From positions 456 to 10,979 of the forward strand of contig DCIN01000039.1 of the NCBI GenBank assembly GCA_002315815.1: a stretch of DNA of 10,524 nt, in the 5' to 3' direction. Below the pieces are notes generated by a model. It saw only the letters and a program-made list of their open reading frames with translations, did no database searches and had not been told where the DNA came from. Shown piece by piece: positions 5,927-10,524 of this stretch. Numbering within the stretch: position 1 is the first letter of the stretch; every line of letters starts with the position of its first letter. Position numbers and translations under genes: made by a program. Source of the DNA: Bacteroidales bacterium UBA1725. Its GTDB lineage: Bacteria; Bacteroidota; Bacteroidia; Bacteroidales; UBA932.

Positions 5927-7387
5927 ATGAATACGATTGGAAAGAAAACAATAATCAGCGGAGCAGTCGTCAGTGCGGCCGGAGCTCTTGCGGCCTGCGC
6001 CCAGAATCCACAGTATGCCCCGAAACCCAATGTGGTTTTCATTCTGGCCGATGACCTTGGATGGGGCGACCTTGGATGCTACGGACAGAAAATGTTCGAT
6101 ACTCCCAACATCGATGCTTTGGCCAGCAGTGGAATACGGTTCACACAATGCTATTCCGGGACTACGGTGAGCGCTCCATCCCGTTCCTGCCTCGTGACGG
6201 GGACACATAGCGGACACACCGCAATCAGAGGCAACAAGAAGACTCCACCAGAAGGGCAGTGGCCACTTCCCGAAGGTTCCGAAACGATGTTCCGGGACTT
6301 CAAGAATGCAGGATACACAACCGGAGCATTCGGAAAATGGGGACTCGGAGCTATAGGTTCCACCGGTGACCCTAATCTGCAGGGAGTGGACCAGTTCTTC
6401 GGGTACAACTGTCAGACCCTCGCTCACAGCTATTACCCGGATCACCTTTGGGACAACGGCAGGAAAGTCATTCTGGAAGACAATGTGGACGAAATCCCCT
6501 ATGGCGAAGGCACATACTCCGCGGACCTGATTCACAACAAGGCCCTTGAATTCATTGAAGATGCGGTATCCGACGGCAAGCCTTTCTTTGTATGGTATCC
6601 GACAACCATCCCCCACGCTGAGCTCAAGGTGCCTCAGGACAGCATAATCACCAAGTTCAAGGGTAAATACCCTGAAACTCCCTATCACGGGGAAGATCAG
6701 GGATCACCGCGCTTCCGCATCGGAGGTTATTGCTCGCAGGAGTACCCTCACGCCACATTCGCCGCTATGGTTTACAGGCTGGACGTATATGTAGGTCAGA
6801 TTGTCGCCAAGCTCAAGGAGCTCGGAGTGTATGACAATACCATCATTATGTTTGCCAGCGACAACGGACCCCACCTCGAAGGCGGAGCTGATCCGGACTT
6901 CTTCGACAGCAACGGACCCTGGCGCGGGTACAAACGCGACCTCTACGAGGGTGGAATCCGCGTTCCTATGATAATCCGCTGGCCCGGACACATTCAGGAA
7001 GGACGCGAGACCGATTTTGTATGCTCATTTTGGGATATGATGCCGACATTCCGCAGCATCATCGACCCTTCCTATAATGCAGAGGGGATGGACGGAATCA
7101 ATCTTCTTCCAACTCTCGAAGGCAAGAAAGGCCAGAAGGAGCACGAATTTCTGTACTTTGAGTTTGCGGAGCGCAACGGACAGGCGTCACGAGTGGGACC
7201 TTGGAAACTGATTCATCAGGGAATCAACACAGCCCGTGACCACTACGAACTGTATAATCTGGACGAAGACCCTTCGGAAGAGCACGACATCATCTCCGAG
7301 CATCCGGACAAGGCTGAAGAACTCAAGGCCATTATGGTGCGCGAACACATCCCCAATCACGTCTTTCCTCTGTTCAATGGCGAATAA
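5927..7387 (+). CDS. Serine-type S1 family sulfatase, lipoprotein
   Basis: A 486-residue member of the alkaline-phosphatase-like type I sulfatases. The lipobox is LAAC (Cys24). The mature part opens with PNVVFILADDLGWGDLG, where Asp42-Asp43 bind the metal. The activation motif is VSAPSRSCLVTG, so the residue converted to formylglycine is Ser82 (codon AGC at 6170-6172), not Cys. Lys137 (GKWGLG), His230 and Asp312-Asn313 (FASDNGPH) complete the usual active site, and ELYNLDEDPSEEHD is the normal C-terminal signature. It removes sulfate esters from glycans, probably periplasmic oligosaccharides given the neighbours; subfamily and regiochemistry cannot be assigned. Serine-type enzymes need an oxygen-independent maturase, and the next gene encodes one, overlapping by 11 bases. 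Confidence 0.93.
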   Translation: MNTIGKKTIISGAVVSAAGALAACAQNPQYAPKPNVVFILADDLGWGDLGCYGQKMFDTPNIDALASSGIRFTQCYSGTTVSAPSRSCLVTGTHSGHTAIRGNKKTPPEGQWPLPEGSETMFRDFKNAGYTTGAFGKWGLGAIGSTGDPNLQGVDQFFGYNCQTLAHSYYPDHLWDNGRKVILEDNVDEIPYGEGTYSADLIHNKALEFIEDAVSDGKPFFVWYPTTIPHAELKVPQDSIITKFKGKYPETPYHGEDQGSPRFRIGGYCSQEYPHATFAAMVYRLDVYVGQIVAKLKELGVYDNTIIMFASDNGPHLEGGADPDFFDSNGPWRGYKRDLYEGGIRVPMIIRWPGHIQEGRETDFVCSFWDMMPTFRSIIDPSYNAEGMDGINLLPTLEGKKGQKEHEFLYFEFAERNGQASRVGPWKLIHQGINTARDHYELYNLDEDPSEEHDIISEHPDKAEELKAIMVREHIPNHVFPLFNGE

Positions 7388-8567
7388 GGAAATCTTCACT
7401 CTTGAAGATGCGCAACGGGTGGCAGGCCCCAGGGCATTCAGCACTCTGATCAAGCCCTTCGGATCCAACTGCAATCTCGACTGCACATACTGCTACTACA
7501 TAGACAAGGCCCTCCAGTACGAGGGCCTTGAGTCTGTGATGCCGGCTGAATTGCTGGAGAATTATATCAGTCAATACATCGAAGCGGTAGAGACAGGAAG
7601 CGTGGATTTCTGCTGGCACGGAGGAGAGCCTATGCTATGTGGCCTGGACTATATGAGGAATGCAGTGGCATTACAGAAAAAACACTCGGACGGCAAGACG
7701 GTCACGAATTCAATACAGACCAACGGAACACTTTTCACCGAAGACTGGGCCAGGTTCCTGGCCGACGAAGATTTCCTTGTCGGACTGTCTCTTGACGGAC
7801 CGGAGGCCATTCACGATGCCTTCCGGGTCAACAAAGGCGGAGAACCGTCATTCAGAAAAGTGATGAAAGCAGTGGAGTTGTTGCACAAGCACGGAGTACG
7901 GTTCAACACTATGAGCGTGGTGAGTTCACTCAGCGAAGGACGCGGCACGGAAATATACCGTTTCTTGCGTGATGAGGCTGGCAGCAGGTTCTTTCAGTTT
8001 ATGCCCGCAGTTGAAAAAATCATTGACGTACCGGGAATAAGAAGACCTGTTATAGTCAACCCGAACTACAAAGGGGCAAGAATCGCCGAATGGTCTGTAT
8101 CATCAGCAGGCTACGGACAATTCCTCTGCGACGTGTACGATGAATGGAAAGCCAGAGACAGAGGAATATGTTTCGTGCAGATAATAGAGGCCACCGCTGC
8201 CCAGATTATCGGTCTGCCTGCAGGACTCTGCTCCCTGTCAGAGACCTGCGGAGACGGGCTGGCTGTGGAACATAACGGCGACGTATTCCCCTGTGACCAT
8301 TTTGTCTACAGGGGGCTCAAGCTGGGCAATATCAGGGATTGCACTCTGGCCGCTATGTATGACTCGCAGAACCGGCTCAGATTCGCCTTGCACAAACGCA
8401 ATTCGCTGCCGGCCGAATGTTTACGATGCGAATGGTTCAGATACTGTCACGGAGAGTGTCCGAAACACCGCTTCGAAGGAGATCGGAATTATCTATGCGA
8501 CGGACTCAAGCAATTCTTCCGCCACGCTGTGCCGGAACTGGAGGTCAATAGAGGCTGCGAGAGCTAG
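7377..8567 (+). CDS. Anaerobic sulfatase-maturating enzyme (radical SAM/SPASM)
   Basis: A 396-residue cytosolic radical SAM enzyme that oxidises the sulfatase Ser/Cys to C-alpha-formylglycine. The SAM-cluster motif is CNLDCTYC (Cys32, 36, 39), followed by YYIDK, GGEP (83-86) and QTNG (114-117). The SPASM part carries Cys285, 291, 306, 348, 351, 357, 361 and 374; the 6- and 15-residue steps between the first three match those recalled for the Clostridium perfringens enzyme, and Asp307 right after Cys306 matches its proposed base. ATG 7377 overlaps the sulfatase stop by 11 bases, suggesting translational coupling; upstream in-frame ATGs lie within the sulfatase. The family is ChuR/AslB-like. 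The tail after about residue 384 diverges from what I expect and abuts a toxin-antitoxin remnant, so the last residues may be acquired. Confidence 0.92.
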   Translation: MANKEIFTLEDAQRVAGPRAFSTLIKPFGSNCNLDCTYCYYIDKALQYEGLESVMPAELLENYISQYIEAVETGSVDFCWHGGEPMLCGLDYMRNAVALQKKHSDGKTVTNSIQTNGTLFTEDWARFLADEDFLVGLSLDGPEAIHDAFRVNKGGEPSFRKVMKAVELLHKHGVRFNTMSVVSSLSEGRGTEIYRFLRDEAGSRFFQFMPAVEKIIDVPGIRRPVIVNPNYKGARIAEWSVSSAGYGQFLCDVYDEWKARDRGICFVQIIEATAAQIIGLPAGLCSLSETCGDGLAVEHNGDVFPCDHFVYRGLKLGNIRDCTLAAMYDSQNRLRFALHKRNSLPAECLRCEWFRYCHGECPKHRFEGDRNYLCDGLKQFFRHAVPELEVNRGCES

Positions 8568-8637
8568 CATAATAAATGGTGAAGGCATATCAGTTAAGGG
8601 CAAGAACGAATTATCCTCATTTCTTGAATCATTATGA
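8551..8637 (+). pseudogene. C-terminal fragment of a type II antitoxin (probable)
   Basis: In this frame, residues EAARASIINGEGISVKGKNE then LSSFLESL run to a TGA that overlaps the toxin ATG as ATGA, the classic arrangement of antitoxin-toxin pairs. The acidic/hydrophobic tail resembles the toxin-wrapping end of small antitoxins. No start codon or DNA-binding N-terminal half precedes it: upstream the frame runs out of phase inside the anSME gene. It is most likely a stump left by deletion or insertion. The antitoxin family was not identified. Confidence 0.5.
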
Positions 8638-8879
8638 TTTACGAACTGGTATTTTCCAGGCAGGCAAAAGAAGACTTGTCCAAACTTAAACAATCAGAGC
8701 CACAAGCGTTCAAGAAAGCCTCTAAACTTCTTTTGGAATTAGTTGAACACCCCACTACAGGTTCTGGGAAGCCAGAAATGCTTAAAGGAAACCGCTTGGG
8801 CCGGAAAGACATTTTTCCGATTTACATTAAAAATTTAGTTACTTTTGTCAACCCAATCAATCTTCTATCCAAGAAATGA
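8634..8879 (+). pseudogene. Truncated YoeB/Txe-family toxin
   Basis: The first 56 residues are a clear YoeB/Txe RNase toxin: MIYELVFSRQAKEDLSKLKQ, then KKASKLLLELVEHPTTGSGK, then PEMLKGNRLG, with Glu48 at the place of E. coli YoeB Glu46. After Gly56 the family normally continues with a W-S-R-R-I...K-H-R-L-V-Y segment and ends with a catalytic His-Tyr pair; none of these is present. Instead 25 unrelated or degenerate residues lead to a stop at 8877-8879. The catalytic Arg and His-Tyr are therefore missing and the protein should not cleave mRNA. IYIKNLVTFV (63-72) loosely recalls the last strand, so an internal deletion is an alternative to replacement of the 3' end. The stretch is AT-richer than its neighbours, fitting a transferred module. 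Confidence 0.72.
8840..8847 (+). promoter_or_regulatory. Probable -7 box for the CotH-family gene
   Basis: TACTTTTG is an exact TAnnTTTG match, 28 bases before ATG 8876, and is followed by an A/C-rich leader typical of Bacteroidota. The -33 position holds only a T-run (8812-8816) at slightly long spacing. It lies inside the degenerate tail of the toxin frame, which suggests that this tail is really the upstream region of the CotH gene. Confidence 0.45.
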
Positions 8880-10327
8880 CAGTCAAGATATCATCGATTG
8901 GCAGACATCAGGCCGTGGTCACTGCTGCTCTGATTCTGGCCCTTGCCGGATGCAGGCCGGCTGAAACCGACAGCCAACAAGAACAGAAGGAAAAATCGGA
9001 TATAGACAAACAGCTCGGATACGGAGTTGAATATGTATATGACCGCGAAGTCCTGCCAGAAATACACGCGGAGGTACCTCTTGATGAGTGGAACGCTCTT
9101 CTGAAGGCCTATGACAACAACAAAGACACCAAATTGCAAGTCCGTTGCAATGTGAAATTCGTCCGCAGAGGCGAGGTCAGCGAAGTGAAGGATGTTGGGA
9201 TACGCATACGAGGCAACGGGTCCAGGAGGAGGCCGGAAGGCAAGTCCGGAGTTATGCATACAGCCGGTAAGACTGACTGGAACCGCTTCCATATGAGCTT
9301 TCATTTCAGGAAGTTCGTTAAGGACGATGAGCACTACCTTCACGGTGCGCACAAGATTCTGCTCAAGTACGGTTGCACCGACAGGTCGCTTACAAGGGAG
9401 GTCTATGCCTATGACCTGTTCCGCAGGGCCGGAATATGGTCGGTCAGCAATGCCGTGCACTGCCGGCTGTGGATAAAGGTTGTGGGCGACCCCAAGGAAA
9501 CATATTACGGAATCTATACCTTGTACGAGCCCGTGGATGAAGAATTCCTCAAATACCGCAAACAACTGTTCGGCTCCGCCAAGGGCAATCTGTGGAAATG
9601 CCGCCAGCCCAGCAGGCTCGACAGCATCAAGGGAGACTTCGGTCCCGACGAGGATGGAGATGTGGAACACACATACGAACTGAAGACCAACCTGGATCAA
9701 TACGGACTTGCCCTATATCAGTTCCAGGATTTCATCACCAAGCTCAACAGCCTGAATGGCCAGGAGTTTCACGACTGGATAGGAAGAGTCTGCGACGTTT
9801 CTCTGCTGCTGCGCACGTATGCAGTGAACGTTGCTCTGGGCCAATGGGACGACTACTGGGTGAACGGCAACAACTTCTACGTTTATTTCAACTCAACCGA
9901 TTACAAAGAATACAAGTTTTTCTTCATCCCTACGGATTACGACAACTCTCTTGGTACATCCAAGGTAAAAGGAAAACTGACCGATGCCGGCAGTCACAAT
10001 CCTCTGGAATGGGGGCAGGATTCCAGTCCCCTGATCAAGAAGATATTGGAGTTCGACGACTACAGAAAAATCTACACCGATGCTCTTCTGGAACTGATTG
10101 ACAAGGACAACGAATTGTTGTACTACGAAAGCAGCATAGCAAGGATAGAATCCTGGTATCAAAAAATCAAGCCCTATGTCTCAAACGATACCGGAGAGGA
10201 TATGACTCTGAAGGATTTGCCCGCATCCTGGAGCGTAACTCCGGACTACCGCCTGCTGGATGATGGAGAGAATGTCAACTTCTTCCGGGCCAAGGAAAAA
10301 TCCATACTGAAATATTGCGCAGAGTAG
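8876..10327 (+). CDS. CotH kinase family lipoprotein
   Basis: A 483-residue protein with a lipobox (LAGC, Cys26), a short polar Gln/Glu/Lys linker (about 28-45) and a CotH-type domain over about residues 50-420. Typical runs are VGIRIRGNGSRRRPEGKS (107-124), a basic segment HGAHKILLKYGCTDRSLTRE (156-175), YYGIYTLYEPVDEEFLKY (210-227), GNLWKC (237-242) and FFIPTDYDNSLG (349-360), in which Asp354 and Asp356 would be the metal ligands. Bacillus CotH is an atypical protein kinase of the spore coat; Bacteroidota homologues are common lipoproteins near glycan loci and their substrates are unknown. The lipoprotein signal places it on the cell envelope, outside the cytosol. ATG overlaps the stop of the toxin remnant by four bases, but a promoter-like box at 8840 suggests its own transcription. 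Confidence 0.85.
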   Translation: MTVKISSIGRHQAVVTAALILALAGCRPAETDSQQEQKEKSDIDKQLGYGVEYVYDREVLPEIHAEVPLDEWNALLKAYDNNKDTKLQVRCNVKFVRRGEVSEVKDVGIRIRGNGSRRRPEGKSGVMHTAGKTDWNRFHMSFHFRKFVKDDEHYLHGAHKILLKYGCTDRSLTREVYAYDLFRRAGIWSVSNAVHCRLWIKVVGDPKETYYGIYTLYEPVDEEFLKYRKQLFGSAKGNLWKCRQPSRLDSIKGDFGPDEDGDVEHTYELKTNLDQYGLALYQFQDFITKLNSLNGQEFHDWIGRVCDVSLLLRTYAVNVALGQWDDYWVNGNNFYVYFNSTDYKEYKFFFIPTDYDNSLGTSKVKGKLTDAGSHNPLEWGQDSSPLIKKILEFDDYRKIYTDALLELIDKDNELLYYESSIARIESWYQKIKPYVSNDTGEDMTLKDLPASWSVTPDYRLLDDGENVNFFRAKEKSILKYCAE

Positions 10328-10341
10328 ATGCCTGATTGGCT

Positions 10342-10358
10342 GGTATCAAAAAAATACC
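10342..10358 (+). terminator. Weak stem-loop after the CotH-family gene
   Basis: GGTAT (10342-10346) pairs with ATACC (10354-10358) around a C-A6 loop, 14 bases beyond the stop. The stem is only 5 bp and no T-run follows on the + strand, so it is at best a weak terminator. Confidence 0.25.
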
Positions 10359-10363
10359 TTGCA

Positions 10364-10395
10364 TTGCATAATATTCTAAAAAAGAATTATATTTG
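10364..10395 (+). promoter_or_regulatory. Bacteroidota-type promoter leading out of the window
   Basis: TTG at 10364-10366 and TATATTTG at 10388-10395 are separated by 21 bases, close to the -33/-7 arrangement TTTG-N(19-21)-TAnnTTTG. The spacer holds a small inverted repeat (ATTCT 10373-10377, AGAAT 10383-10387). The -7 box runs into a perfect TTGCA-G-TGCAA palindrome (10393-10403), and TTGCA recurs at 10359-10368 and 10410-10414. This is the best promoter in the window. It probably serves a gene to the right. Confidence 0.6.
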
Positions 10396-10455
10396 CAGTG
10401 CAATAATGATTGCAAAGGATAGTATTATACTATTTTTAGAAAACATTGAACGACT

Positions 10456-10473
10456 ATGAAAAAACTGCTGTGA
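10456..10473 (+). other. Five-codon ORF (MKKLL, stop) downstream of the promoter
   Basis: ATG AAA AAA CTG CTG TGA lies about 55 bases downstream of the predicted start site. MKKLL is the typical opening of a Bacteroidota signal peptide, but a stop follows at once. It could be a leader peptide, a decayed gene start, or chance. No longer ORF follows before the window ends at 10524. Confidence 0.25.
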
Positions 10474-10524
10474 CTAAGTAAATCTCAAAAAATAACTTGG
10501 TAATCTTGATTTCGTCTTATTGGT

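Noticed and set aside
5924..6688. 254-residue minus-strand ORF opposite the sulfatase
   Set aside because: Antisense shadow of a clear sulfatase; no signal or domain pattern.
7236..7376. 47-residue in-frame extension ahead of the maturase gene
   Set aside because: It lies wholly within the sulfatase coding end and shows no radical SAM features; ATG 7377 gives the expected family N-terminus.
8891..9700. 269-residue minus-strand ORF opposite the CotH gene
   Set aside because: Antisense shadow; the + strand frame has a signal peptide and conserved CotH motifs.
14..10507. Loose resemblance between the window ends (TTGGTAA at 15-21 and 10488-10494 followed by T-rich sequence)
   Set aside because: Only seven bases match exactly, then gaps are needed; not enough to claim flanking repeats of a mobile element.
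1..10524. CRISPR array, tRNA/rRNA genes, insertion sequence or integrase
   Set aside because: No regularly spaced repeats, RNA gene signatures or transposase/integrase motifs were seen on either strand by eye.

Overview
The window looks like a polysaccharide-degradation locus of a Bacteroidota bacterium, most likely Bacteroidales. The signs are a SusC/RagA-type TonB plug, many Sec or lipoprotein signal peptides on glycan enzymes, A-rich leaders without Shine-Dalgarno sequences, -7 boxes of the TAnnTTTG type, and a ChuR-type anaerobic sulfatase-maturating enzyme. Genus cannot be told from the sequence alone.

Layout: (1) 111-587 (+), a small lipoprotein that is only a SusC-type plug domain with no barrel. 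It converges, with a 3-base gap, on (2) 591-1958 (-), a secreted oligogalacturonate-lyase-family (PL22) beta-propeller. (3) A 165-base divergent control region follows. (4) A rightward, closely spaced run spans 2124-8567: a DUF6250-like secreted beta-rich protein, a GH105 unsaturated-uronyl hydrolase, a GH35/DUF5597 beta-galactosidase lipoprotein, a serine-type sulfatase lipoprotein, and an anSME that overlaps the sulfatase by 11 bases. (5) 8551-8879 is the scar of a type II toxin-antitoxin module: an antitoxin tail and a YoeB/Txe toxin missing its catalytic C-terminus. (6) 8876-10327 (+) is a CotH-kinase-family lipoprotein. (7) 10328-10524 holds a weak hairpin, a good Bacteroidota promoter pointing out of the window, and a five-codon ORF.

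Likely joint function (inference): PL22 and GH105 both act on unsaturated or oligomeric uronic-acid products of lyase digestion, GH35 removes beta-galactosyl caps, and the sulfatase removes sulfate esters after cytosolic maturation by the adjacent anSME. This points to a galactosylated, sulfated, uronic-acid-rich glycan (pectin/rhamnogalacturonan-like or an algal analogue). No complete SusC/SusD pair, endo-lyase or regulator lies in the window, so this may be an edge or satellite of a larger locus.

The most unusual items are the barrel-less lipidated plug, the toxin-antitoxin scar, a 10-base word found in three gene-flanking gaps, the tandem 28-base repeats ahead of the GH105 gene, and the self-contained sulfatase/anSME pair. 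I see no clear evidence of a wholly new defence or mobile system.
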